Below, in pieces: positions 27,201 to 34,998 of a stretch of DNA of 64,000 nt. The first letter of the stretch is position 1, and each line of letters begins with the position of its first letter. The translations under genes and the position numbers were made by a program. The notes under the pieces are model-generated. The model saw only the letters and a list, made by a program, of their open reading frames with translations, did not search any database and had not been told where the DNA came from. Source of the DNA: Burkholderia lata (lineage in GTDB: Bacteria > Pseudomonadota > Gammaproteobacteria > Burkholderiales > Burkholderiaceae). The stretch is taken from contig NZ_CABVQK010000001.1 in the NCBI RefSeq assembly GCF_902499335.1, positions 682,001 to 746,000 on the forward strand, given 5' to 3'.

Positions 27201-28352
27201 TCAATCCGCCGATTTCGTCGTGACGGGCTGCCACGCGGCGTTCTTCACCTCATACAGCGTCGAGCTCGGATTCTTCAGGTCGCCCGTGTTCGTGAACGCG
27301 ATCGTGCCCGTGATGCCGTCGTAGCGCGTGCCCTTCAGCGCGCCGTTGAAATCGGCCGGCTTCGTCGAGTTCGCCTTCTGCATCGCGTTGATCGCGATCC
27401 ACGTCGCGTCGTACGCGAACGGCGCGTACGCGAGCATGTCGATGCCGTACCTCTGCTTGAATTTCGTTTCGAACTCCTTGCCCTTCGCGAGACGCGCCAG
27501 CGGCTGCCCGTATTCCCAAACGGACGCGCCTTCCGCCGCATTGCCCGCCAGCTTGATGAAGTTCGCGTTCATCACGCCGCCGCCCGCGAGGAACTGCGCG
27601 CGGATGCCGAGCTGGCGCATGCGCTTCACGAGCATCGCGGCCTGCGCGTCGAGGCCGCCGAAGAACACGAGATCGGCATTGGTACTCTTGATCTTCGTGA
27701 GCTGCGCGCTGAAGTCCACCGCCTTGTCGTTCGTGAATTCGCGCGCGACGATCGTGCCGCCGTTCGCCTTCACGGACTTCTCGAATTCGTCGGCTTCGCC
27801 CTGGCCGAACGCGGTGCGATCGTCGATGATCGCGATGCGCTTCGCCTTGGTCACGCTCGCCGCATAGGCGCCTGCGTTGCCGGCGTTCTGCGTGTCGGTC
27901 GCGATCACGCGGTACACGGTGCCGAGCCCGGCGCGCGTGATGTCGGGATTGGTCGCCGACGGCGTGATCATCGGAATGCCGGCCTTCGCGTAGATCTTCG
28001 ATGCGGGCAGCGTCGTGCCCGAGTTGAAGTGGCCGATCACGACGGCCACCTGCGCGTCGGCGAGCTGCTGCGCGGCCTGCACGCCGGTGCGCGGATCGCT
28101 CTGGTCGTCCTGCGACGCGACGACGAACTTCACGGGCTTGCCGCCCACCGTCGTATGCGCGGCGTTCGCTTCATCGACGGCCATGCGCACGCCGTTCTCG
28201 ATGTCCTTGCCGTAGGCGGCGCCGCCGCCCGTCAGCGGGCCGGCCACGCCGACCTTGACGACCGTCTCCTGCGCGTGAGCCGCGCCCGTCTGGAGCGCGA
28301 GGATCGCGGCGGTCAATGCGACGCCGGAAAGCGAACGAATGCGGAACGTCAT
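27201..28352 (-). CDS. Periplasmic branched-chain amino-acid ABC transporter substrate-binding protein (LivK-like)
   Basis: A 383-residue type I periplasmic binding protein with a signal peptide ending at AHAQ (about residue 28), then VKVGVAGPLTGGGAAYGKD, the family opening, and IGHFNSGTTLPASKIY, the ligand-binding loop. It binds branched-chain or related amino acids for an ABC importer, but no permease or ATPase gene is adjacent, so it works with components encoded elsewhere. The FAD oxidoreductase follows on the same strand. Confidence 0.92.
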   Translation of the reverse strand: MTFRIRSLSGVALTAAILALQTGAAHAQETVVKVGVAGPLTGGGAAYGKDIENGVRMAVDEANAAHTTVGGKPVKFVVASQDDQSDPRTGVQAAQQLADAQVAVVIGHFNSGTTLPASKIYAKAGIPMITPSATNPDITRAGLGTVYRVIATDTQNAGNAGAYAASVTKAKRIAIIDDRTAFGQGEADEFEKSVKANGGTIVAREFTNDKAVDFSAQLTKIKSTNADLVFFGGLDAQAAMLVKRMRQLGIRAQFLAGGGVMNANFIKLAGNAAEGASVWEYGQPLARLAKGKEFETKFKQRYGIDMLAYAPFAYDATWIAINAMQKANSTKPADFNGALKGTRYDGITGTIAFTNTGDLKNPSSTLYEVKNAAWQPVTTKSAD

Positions 28353-28773
28353 GACAATCCTTGTTCTGGGGGCCGGGATGCAACGCGCGATCGCCGCGCG
28401 TCGGCAACCTCCCGCGTGCCGGTCATCTCGTCCGCCGCCGGGGCGTCATGCAATGCCCGCAAACCGGCCGGTCGATCGCCGCGGCTCCGTCTCCGAAGAG
28501 CCTTTCATCGCGAAAGAGGTGAAGGGATTGTGGGTAGCCAATACCCGTCCAGCAAACGAAATATCGGAACTATGTTGTGAGGATTTATCATCAAGTTCCG
28601 GGTTCGCCGCCGGCCCGCGGCCCGCGCATCGGTGCGCCGTGGGTGGATCGTTGCCGCGTGAAGCCGCGCCGGCGCCCGTCCATCAAGGCCGGCCACGGTC
28701 ATGCCGGCGGCGCATCATCGTGGCAATAACGGCCCGGCCGGCCATCGCGGCGCCGGCGGCGCCGCGTCATCAG
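28353..28773. other. Intergenic region upstream of the binding-protein gene
   Basis: About 420 bases; an AT-richer patch at about 28540-28600 probably contains the promoter for the leftward livK-like gene. No gene seen. Confidence 0.45.
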
Positions 28774-28965
28774 TCAGTGCCGATCGGCGCCCGTCTGCTT
28801 GCGCACCGCATCGGCCGCCTCGCCGGCCTGCTCCTGCATCTTGCCGGCCTGCTGTTCGGCGACGCCTTCCGCTTCCGTCTTGCGGTCGCCCGTCACCTTG
28901 CCGAGCGCTTCCTTGACCGAACCCTTGACCTGCTTGAGCTTGCCCTCGATGCGATTCCTGTCCAT
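28774..28965 (-). CDS. CsbD-family stress-response protein
   Basis: A 63-residue protein with the CsbD signature at the N-terminus (MDRNRIEGKLKQVKGSVKEA) followed by GKVTGDRKTEAEG and a Gln/Ala-rich helical tail. CsbD proteins are small, highly hydrophilic, induced in general stress, of unknown mechanism. AGGAGA precedes the ATG. It lies downstream of the PAS/LuxR gene on the same strand; a dyad-symmetric site at 29066-29094 is shared with that regulator's own upstream region, suggesting direct control. Confidence 0.92.
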   Translation of the reverse strand: MDRNRIEGKLKQVKGSVKEALGKVTGDRKTEAEGVAEQQAGKMQEQAGEAADAVRKQTGADRH

Positions 28966-29065
28966 GGTCGTCTCCTGCGATGGTTGGGGAGAGCCGGCGA
29001 CGTGACGGCCAGCGCCGCACCGCCGAGTGGACAGCATCGCAAGCGGGCGCCGCGCGCGGCAGATG

Positions 29066-29094
29066 CGGATGCACCAGCGCAGATGGTGCATTCG
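29066..29094 (-). promoter_or_regulatory. Candidate operator upstream of csbD
   Basis: Arms CGGATGCACCA (29066-29076) and TGGTGCATTCG (29084-29094), 10 of 11 complementary, 7-base centre, about 100 bases before the csbD start. Same half-sites and spacing as the site at 30763-30793. Confidence 0.6.
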
Positions 29095-29105
29095 TACCGA
29101 CGATG

Positions 29106-30650
29106 TCAATCCTTGCCCTTCGCGCCGCCCTTCTCGCCGCGCGCGCCGTTCGCTTCGGCCGCGCCGACGATCCCGCGTTCGCGCGCCCACACGATCGCCT
29201 CGCCGCGGCTGTGCACGTCGAGCTTCGCGTAGATCGTCGCGACGTGATTGCGCACGGTATTCGGCGCGAGCCCGAGGCGGCCGGCGATCTCCTTGTCGGC
29301 CAGGCCATGGCACAGCAGGTCGAACACGTCGCGCTCGCGCGCGGTGAGGTCCGACAGTTGAGCGCCCGCGTCCGGCGCATTCGCGCGCCGCACGTTCGCG
29401 AGCTTCTCGATCAGCGTGCGGCTGAACCACGACGCATCCTGCATCGCTGTTTCGATCGCATAGACAAGCTCCATCTCGGTTCGCTTGCGATCGCTGATGT
29501 CGAGCAGCGCGACGAGCAGGCAGTCGCGCCCGTGAATCGCGACGGGGTCGGCCGATACGACGCAATCGCGCACGTCGCCTTCGCGCGTACGGATCTGCAC
29601 GTCGGCATTGCGCACGTTGCCGTCGCGCGCGAGCCGGCCTTCGATGCGCGGCCACGCGCCGCGTTCGGCCCACAGCCCGAGCTCGTCCGCGGATTTGCCG
29701 AGCAGGTCGTCCTGCGCATGGCCCGTCATCGCGGCAAACGCACCGTTCACGTCGAGCAATTCGAAGCGGTCGGCGGTGACGATCGCGGTGGCGACCGGCG
29801 CCATCCGGAACGCCGTCGCGAAGCGTTCCTCGCTCTGCCGCAGCGCGCGCTCGGCCTGCTTGCGCGGCTCGAGATCCATGAACGTGAACAGCATGCACGC
29901 CTCGTCGTTCATGTCGATCGGCTGCCCGGCGACGACCACCGCCTTCGCGGTGCCGTCCGCGAGTTTCAGCACGGCCTCCATCTGCGGAATCGTTGCGCCT
30001 TCGCCGAGCCGCTCAATCGCGAGTTCGCGCCGCTCGGCCTGTTCGAGCACGTCGATCTCGTACACCGAGCGGCCGAGCACGTCGTCGCGCGCGTGGCCGG
30101 TCATGTCCAGAAAGCCCTGGTTGACCTTCACGTAGCGCAGGTCGTCGAGCCGGCAGATCACGGCCGGCGCCGGGTTCGCGTTGAAGGTGCGCTCGAAGCG
30201 CTCCTCGGCGCTCGCCCATTCAGTCGCGTCGTGCAGCACGAGCGCGAGGCAGTCCGGTTCGCCGGCCGCGTTCGTCAGCACGAGGCTGCGGATGCGATGA
30301 ACCCAGCTCACGGTTTCGTCGGCGGCCGATTCGACTTCGACCGTCACGTCGCTGAACTCCTCGCCCGCGATCACGCGATCCATCGGATAGTGGCCGTCGC
30401 GCACCGGATGGTTGTTCCGGTAGCGCAGCCGGAAGCGCTCGCGGTAATCGGTGACGGTCGCGCCGAGCGCTTTCAGCTCGGTCACGCCGTGCATCGCGAG
30501 CGCGGCTTCGTTCGCCCACACGATCCGCTGGTCGGGCTCGACCAGGATCACGCCCTCGGTGAGCCCCGCGATGATCTGGTGCAGCTGGCGCCGGTCGGTA
30601 TGCGACTTGAGCGCCTGCTCGTTTGCCTGTTCGTTGACCTGTTCGTTCAT
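29106..30650 (-). CDS. Triple-PAS sensor with C-terminal LuxR-type DNA-binding domain
   Basis: A 514-residue cytoplasmic one-component regulator. Three PAS modules follow each other: about 15-130 (IIAGLTEGVILVEPDQRIVW), 145-265 (FNANPAPAVICRLDDLRYVKV) and 275-395 (FRMAPVATAIVTADRFELLD). A LuxR/FixJ helix-turn-helix sits at about 430-495 (LTARERDVFDLLCHGLADKE, then GLAPNTVRNHVATIY). There is no kinase or receiver domain, so PAS sensing must act directly on DNA binding. The start at 30650 gives an N-terminus with repeated NEQ triplets (MNEQVNEQANEQ); the longer frame is not conserved-looking. Neighbouring stress genes and the paired operator sites suggest it is the local stress regulator. Confidence 0.88.
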   Translation of the reverse strand: MNEQVNEQANEQALKSHTDRRQLHQIIAGLTEGVILVEPDQRIVWANEAALAMHGVTELKALGATVTDYRERFRLRYRNNHPVRDGHYPMDRVIAGEEFSDVTVEVESAADETVSWVHRIRSLVLTNAAGEPDCLALVLHDATEWASAEERFERTFNANPAPAVICRLDDLRYVKVNQGFLDMTGHARDDVLGRSVYEIDVLEQAERRELAIERLGEGATIPQMEAVLKLADGTAKAVVVAGQPIDMNDEACMLFTFMDLEPRKQAERALRQSEERFATAFRMAPVATAIVTADRFELLDVNGAFAAMTGHAQDDLLGKSADELGLWAERGAWPRIEGRLARDGNVRNADVQIRTREGDVRDCVVSADPVAIHGRDCLLVALLDISDRKRTEMELVYAIETAMQDASWFSRTLIEKLANVRRANAPDAGAQLSDLTARERDVFDLLCHGLADKEIAGRLGLAPNTVRNHVATIYAKLDVHSRGEAIVWARERGIVGAAEANGARGEKGGAKGKD

Positions 30651-31042
30651 CGAATGGTTGTCCCTGTCGTCAGCATGACCGCCGGCCCGGTTGCCGCTTC
30701 GTCGACACGCGCCGGCCGGCGCGTGTGGCGATGATCGCGTGCCGCACCGGTGCGCGACAGGCGCGAATGCACTATCCGCCATAGTACATTCGCACGGCAC
30801 GCGCTATCGTTCGGCACCCCGCCGATCCGCCATGCATCCGGCTGGCCCGCCATTCCACGCCGCGCGTGCGATGGCTACGCGCCGCGCCACTCCCCCGCCC
30901 GTCTCCCGCCCTTCACGACGCCCCGTGCAAACGCACTAGCCGATCAGGTGAATTTGCGCGATGTCCGCGCACGTTCGCCCCGGTACGCTGGTCCTGCATC
31001 GGCGCTCATGCGCTGCCTTCCGAACCGCAGAGGAGAAGCACG
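30651..31042. other. Divergent control region of the stress cluster
   Basis: About 390 bases between the regulator and the rightward stress genes. It holds the dyad site at 30763-30793. No gene seen. Confidence 0.5.
30763..30793. promoter_or_regulatory. Candidate operator upstream of the PAS/LuxR gene
   Basis: Arms GCGAATGCACTAT (30763-30775) and ATAGTACATTCGC (30781-30793), 12 of 13 complementary, about 115 bases before the regulator start and 250 bases before the rightward genes. Matches the site at 29066-29094. Confidence 0.62.
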
Positions 31043-31207
31043 ATGAAGCTGCATCAGACACCCGATCCGACGCGGCCCGAACCGCCTCCGGACAGTCCGC
31101 CCGAACCGCCGCCCGGCACCGATCCGCCGGTTCCGCTACCGCCCGACGTACCGCGCCCGGACATCCCGCCACGCGAGCCCGGCTACGACACGCCGATCGT
31201 CAGGTGA
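31043..31207 (+). CDS. Proline-rich small protein (54 aa)
   Basis: ATG at 31043 with AGGAGAAG just upstream. The product is almost wholly Pro/Asp/Glu with PPDSPPEPPPGTDPP and similar runs, ends in YDTPIVR, and must be unstructured. Function unknown. It opens the rightward row of stress genes (BON, CsbD, small membrane peptide). Confidence 0.65.
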   Translation: MKLHQTPDPTRPEPPPDSPPEPPPGTDPPVPLPPDVPRPDIPPREPGYDTPIVR

Positions 31208-31262
31208 TGCGCGGCGCGGTCCGCATTCATCGATTCATCACGCCAAGCGAAGGAGAACACCC

Positions 31263-31613
31263 ATGAACAAGACCCGCCACCTTTCGACGCTGCTCGCCGT
31301 CAGCGCGGCTTTCCTGCTGAGTGCCGCGCCGCTCACGAACGCGGTTGCGCAGGACGCATCGACCGACAACGGCATGAAGACCGAATCGAACCAGCCCGTC
31401 ACCGACACGTGGATCACGACCAAGGTGAAGGGCCGGCTGGCCACCGTCGACGGCCTGAAGAGCGTCGACATCAGCGTGACGACCGTCGACGGCGTCGTTA
31501 CGCTCGCGGGCGTGCTGCCGACCAAGATCGCCGTGAAGAAGGCGATCGCCGTGTCGCGCGCGGTCAAGGGCGTGAAGCACGTCGACGCATCCGGCCTGAA
31601 GGCGAAGGCCTGA
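31263..31613 (+). CDS. Exported BON-domain protein
   Basis: A 116-residue protein with a signal peptide (LLAVSAAFLLSAAPLTNAVAQ, described by its ends; cleavage near residue 30) and one BON domain at about 48-114: WITTKVKGRLATVDGLKS, then VTTVDGVVTLAGVLPT. BON proteins such as OsmY act in the periplasm, bind membranes or phospholipid, and are induced by osmotic and stationary stress. AAGGAG precedes the start. It is followed 56 bases later by the second csbD gene. Confidence 0.92.
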   Translation: MNKTRHLSTLLAVSAAFLLSAAPLTNAVAQDASTDNGMKTESNQPVTDTWITTKVKGRLATVDGLKSVDISVTTVDGVVTLAGVLPTKIAVKKAIAVSRAVKGVKHVDASGLKAKA

Positions 31614-31669
31614 CCTCCCGGCGCGGCACGCCACCGCGCCTTTTATCCCCGCACGACAAGGAGCACACC

Positions 31670-31867
31670 ATGAACGAGGACAAGATCAAGGGCCAGTGGA
31701 AGCAGCTCGCCGGCAAGCTGAAGGCCAAGTGGGGCAAGCTGACCGACGACGACCTGAAGGTGGCCGACGGCAATCGCGAGTATCTGGCCGGCAAGATCCA
31801 GGAGCGTTACGGCATCGCCCGCGACGCGGCCGAGAAACAGTTGAAGGAATTCGACCGCGAGCTGTGA
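31670..31867 (+). CDS. CsbD-family stress-response protein
   Basis: A 65-residue CsbD protein: MNEDKIKGQWKQLAGKLKAK then WGKLTDDDLKVADG and QERYGIARDAAEKQL, the full-length YjbJ-like form. CAAGGAG precedes the ATG by about 8 bases. Second CsbD protein in 3 kb, on the opposite strand from the first, so the two differ in promoter. General-stress role is known for the family; mechanism unknown. Confidence 0.94.
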   Translation: MNEDKIKGQWKQLAGKLKAKWGKLTDDDLKVADGNREYLAGKIQERYGIARDAAEKQLKEFDREL

Positions 31868-31930
31868 TGCGATAGCGCATCAATGCAACCACCGCGGCGC
31901 CGACGGCGTCGCGGCCACCAGGACAACGAC

Positions 31931-32014
31931 ATGGGCAAATACCTGATCGCCTGGCTGCTCGGCGTGCCGGTCGGGCTGCTGGTGCTGTTCTATCTGATCA
32001 CGCACATCTTCTGA
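31931..32014 (+). CDS. 27-residue single-span membrane peptide
   Basis: ATG at 31931 preceded by AGGACAACG. The peptide is one hydrophobic helix (YLIAWLLGVPVGLLVLFYLI) with a charged start MGK and end THIF. It follows csbD by 63 bases on the same strand. Small membrane peptides of this kind often accompany stress genes. Recognised from composition and binding site only; no family name. Confidence 0.6.
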   Translation: MGKYLIAWLLGVPVGLLVLFYLITHIF

Positions 32015-32216
32015 CGGCACGGCGCGCGGCATGCGCCAGCCGCCTTCCTGTCTCCCCATCTCACTGACGACCGTGACGCCGTGATCCGGCGTTCGCCCGG
32101 TCGCACGCATTCCGCTCTGCATGACGGGCCGCCCAACGCAAATCGGGCAGGACGCGTGTGCGTCCTGCCCGATCGGCTCACTTCTTCCGTAAGCGGTACG
32201 CCCCGCTTTCGCTGCG

Positions 32217-33245
32217 TTACTTCGCCGCGTTCGCCGTCATCTTGAAGATGCCCTGTGCGTTACCCGCATCGAAACGCAGGTCGGTCACCCAGCGGCGCGC
32301 CGCCTGGTCGAACGTGCGCTTGCGCGTGATGAACTCGTAGAACGAACCCGGCACGTTGCGCTTCACCGTGCCGCCGTCGCGCGTGCGGAATTCGCGCTCG
32401 ACGGTATCCGCGCGATACGCGGTCTGGAACACGCGGCCCGAGCGCGAACGCTCGACTTCCGGCTTCATCGGCCGGCCCTTCGCCTTCTCGTCGTCGGACA
32501 GCTTGAACACGTCGGCGACGCGGTCGGTCGCGTGGTTGAACGCATTGCCTTCGGTCGAGATCCACGCCATTTCCGCCGATTCGAGCAGCAGCGTTTCGTA
32601 GTCGAGCTCGTTCGGCAGGTCGTGCTGGCGCGCGAACGCGCCGACGATCTCCGGCAGCAGCGCGTGCGCGGCCTCCAGCGACAGCCAGCCTTCGCGCTCG
32701 ACTTCCCACAGCAACGCGACAGCCGCCGGCGACAGCGGATCGCGCGACGTGCTCACGACGTTCGTCACGGCCTGCTGGAATTCCTTCGAGAAACGTTCCG
32801 GATGCAGTTCGCTGACGAAGAACTGCGCGATTTCGTCCGGCGCGTCTTCATGCGCATACGCGCGGCCCGTCATGCCCAGCTTGTCGAGCGGGTAGCGGCC
32901 GTTCAGGCGAAAGCCGAGCGGACGCAGGATGCGCGTGAACGCGGCCTCTCCCGGCGGCAGCGCGCCCGTGTTCGGCCAGCGCACCGTGCGCAGCGCGCCG
33001 TGGTCGAAATAGACCGAGCCACCGCTTTCGATCGCGTCGGCCGTATACGCACGGCCGTTCGCCGACCGTTCGAGCAGCCCTTCGAACAGCGCCATGTTCA
33101 TCGCCTGCGCGATTTCCGCGCGCGTCACGACGCCGTCTTCCCATTCTTCGAGGATGGCCGGCATGTTCAGGGTCGAGAACAGGGCGTCGGTCTTCGCCTG
33201 TCCCAGCAGCTTCGTCAGCAAGCTCTCGATATTCGGATTGCGCAT
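32217..33245 (-). CDS. DUF1338 protein, 2-oxoadipate dioxygenase/decarboxylase (HglS/YdcJ) family
   Basis: A 342-residue DUF1338 protein, shorter than HglS or YdcJ (about 450 aa). HglS is an Fe(II) enzyme turning 2-oxoadipate into 2-hydroxyglutarate in D-lysine breakdown. Candidate metal ligands are visible: His in YFDHGALRTV (about residue 81), His in GNAFNHATDR (about 239) and an acidic ligand further on near SFYEFITR. Whether the short form keeps 2-oxoadipate as substrate is unknown. It is divergent from a LysR gene with 225 bases between starts, the usual layout for a LysR-controlled catabolic enzyme. Confidence 0.85.
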   Translation of the reverse strand: MRNPNIESLLTKLLGQAKTDALFSTLNMPAILEEWEDGVVTRAEIAQAMNMALFEGLLERSANGRAYTADAIESGGSVYFDHGALRTVRWPNTGALPPGEAAFTRILRPLGFRLNGRYPLDKLGMTGRAYAHEDAPDEIAQFFVSELHPERFSKEFQQAVTNVVSTSRDPLSPAAVALLWEVEREGWLSLEAAHALLPEIVGAFARQHDLPNELDYETLLLESAEMAWISTEGNAFNHATDRVADVFKLSDDEKAKGRPMKPEVERSRSGRVFQTAYRADTVEREFRTRDGGTVKRNVPGSFYEFITRKRTFDQAARRWVTDLRFDAGNAQGIFKMTANAAK

Positions 33246-33470
33246 CAGGATTCTCGTCTCGGGGGACCGCCGGCAAACGTGCCGGCAACTCGTCGGCCGG
33301 CTGCCCTACGGGCGCCTGACCTTGCGTGGGGAGCATTATTCAAAGGGTTGCAGCCGGGCGTAAAGCGAGATTAAATTGATATGTGATGAGTTTTTGGAAT
33401 TATTGACTGTCCCTGGCTCCGCTCGCCGGCCCGCACCGGGCAGGCCCGTTCGTCAGACGAATCGAACATC

Positions 33471-34418
33471 ATGCGCAAATTCAAGATCCCCAACATGGGC
33501 GCGCTCGTGGCTTTCGAAGCCGCCGCGCGCCACGAAAGCTTCACGCACGCGGCCAAGGAGCTGTTCCTGACCGAAAGCGCGGTATCGCGCCAGATCGCGA
33601 CGCTTGAAGCCAGCCTCGGTGTGCGGCTGTTCGCCCGCGTGAAGCAGCGCGTCGTGCTGACGCGCGCCGGCAAGCTGTACGGCACGCAGGTGCGTCGCGC
33701 GCTGGAGGCGCTCGACCGCGACACGCTGTCGATCATCGCGCACGGCAGCGGCGGCGGCTACCTGGAGCTGGCGGTGCTGCCGACCTTCGCGTCGCACTGG
33801 CTGATCCCGCGCATCAAGAGCTTCTACGACCGCACGCCCGATGTACGCGTGAACATGGGCAGCCGCACCGACCTGTTCTCGTTCGAGGACACGCACTTCG
33901 AGGCCGCGATCCACTACGGCAAGCCGACCTGGCCCGGCACGTCGTCCGACTACCTGTTCGGCGAGGAAGTCGTGCCGATCTGCTCGCCCGCGCTGCTCGA
34001 CGGGCCCGTGCACAGCGTCGAGGATCTGCTCGCGTACCCGCTGCTGCACTCGACGACTCGCCCCGGCGCGTGGGCGCAGTGGTTCGAGACGCACGGGGTC
34101 GAGGACATCCGCACGATGCAGGGCGTGCGCTACGAGCTGCACACGATGCTGATCAGCGCGGCCGCGGCCGGGCTCGGCATCGCGCTCGTGCCGAAATTCT
34201 TCGTCGAGGAACAGTTGCAGCAGCTCGGGCTGGTGGTGCCGTGCGACGCGGCAACCGTCGGCGATTCCGCGTACTACCTCGTGTATCCGACGGAGTTCAG
34301 CCACAGCAAGCCGCTGGAGCTGTTTCGCGGCTGGCTGCTCGAGCAGGCGAGCGCGTATGCGTCGCCGGATCCCGATGCGGATGGCGACGATATGGTGGAT
34401 GACGAGGACGTCGAGTAA
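33471..34418 (+). CDS. LysR-family transcriptional regulator (GcvA-like)
   Basis: A 315-residue LysR protein. The winged helix is at about 5-65 (GALVAFEAAARHESFTHAA, SAVSRQIATLEASLGVRLF), with the periplasmic-binding-protein-like effector domain after it (YLELAVLPTFASHWLIPRI). The C-terminus is unusually acidic (DPDADGDDMVDDEDVE). Divergent from the DUF1338 gene, which is the most likely target. Effector unknown; a keto-acid of lysine catabolism is a guess from the neighbour. Confidence 0.92.
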   Translation: MRKFKIPNMGALVAFEAAARHESFTHAAKELFLTESAVSRQIATLEASLGVRLFARVKQRVVLTRAGKLYGTQVRRALEALDRDTLSIIAHGSGGGYLELAVLPTFASHWLIPRIKSFYDRTPDVRVNMGSRTDLFSFEDTHFEAAIHYGKPTWPGTSSDYLFGEEVVPICSPALLDGPVHSVEDLLAYPLLHSTTRPGAWAQWFETHGVEDIRTMQGVRYELHTMLISAAAAGLGIALVPKFFVEEQLQQLGLVVPCDAATVGDSAYYLVYPTEFSHSKPLELFRGWLLEQASAYASPDPDADGDDMVDDEDVE

Positions 34419-34437
34419 CGGCGCGGCCGCGCCAGTC

Positions 34438-34902
34438 TTATGGCGCGGTGGCGCCGCACGCATGTCGCGTCGGCGGACTGGCCTTCACGACCTTCACCAG
34501 CCGCGCGTGATCAGGCTCCTCCAGCCCCGGACACACCGTGTCCAGATCGCGAATCACGAGCGTCGCGCTCCCGTCGAACCGGCACACGCCTTCGGGTTGC
34601 GCGGCGGGCAGCCGCAAACTGCGCCGTGCATCGCGCTGGTTCATGAACCGGATCACACCGGCGCGTTGCGAACGGTCCGGCAGGCGCCGCGCCGATGCGT
34701 CGTCCTCCTCGAACCACACCTCCGGCCCGATCGTTTCGTCGCCGTAATCGAGCGCGTAACGGCCCGACAGCGTGATCGTCCGGCCGACGTGCACCGAATG
34801 GCATTCGGGTTCGGCATCGGCCGGGATCGTCTGCGCGCGCGCCGCGACCGCGCCGCAAGCGAGCCACAACAGCGCGCACAGCACGCGGGCGCGGCCGGTC
34901 AT
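34438..34902 (-). CDS. Exported protein of unknown function (154 aa)
   Basis: Starts with a signal peptide when begun at 34902 (MTGRARVLCALLWLACG, cleavage near AARAQ). The mature part has three cysteines (ECHS, GVCRF, TVCPG), a beta-rich pattern (TITLSGRYALDYGDETI) and no known motif. It lies 96 bases downstream of the siderophore receptor on the same strand, so it may be co-transcribed; an iron-related role is only suggested by position. Confidence 0.6.
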   Translation of the reverse strand: MTGRARVLCALLWLACGAVAARAQTIPADAEPECHSVHVGRTITLSGRYALDYGDETIGPEVWFEEDDASARRLPDRSQRAGVIRFMNQRDARRSLRLPAAQPEGVCRFDGSATLVIRDLDTVCPGLEEPDHARLVKVVKASPPTRHACGATAP

Positions 34903-34998
34903 GCTCAACACATCAAGCGATTGGCGGATCATGGGCAGTAACGTGCGGCGCGTCGTGACGAAGACCCGCATTGTCACCTGACGCGCGCATCGCGTGCA

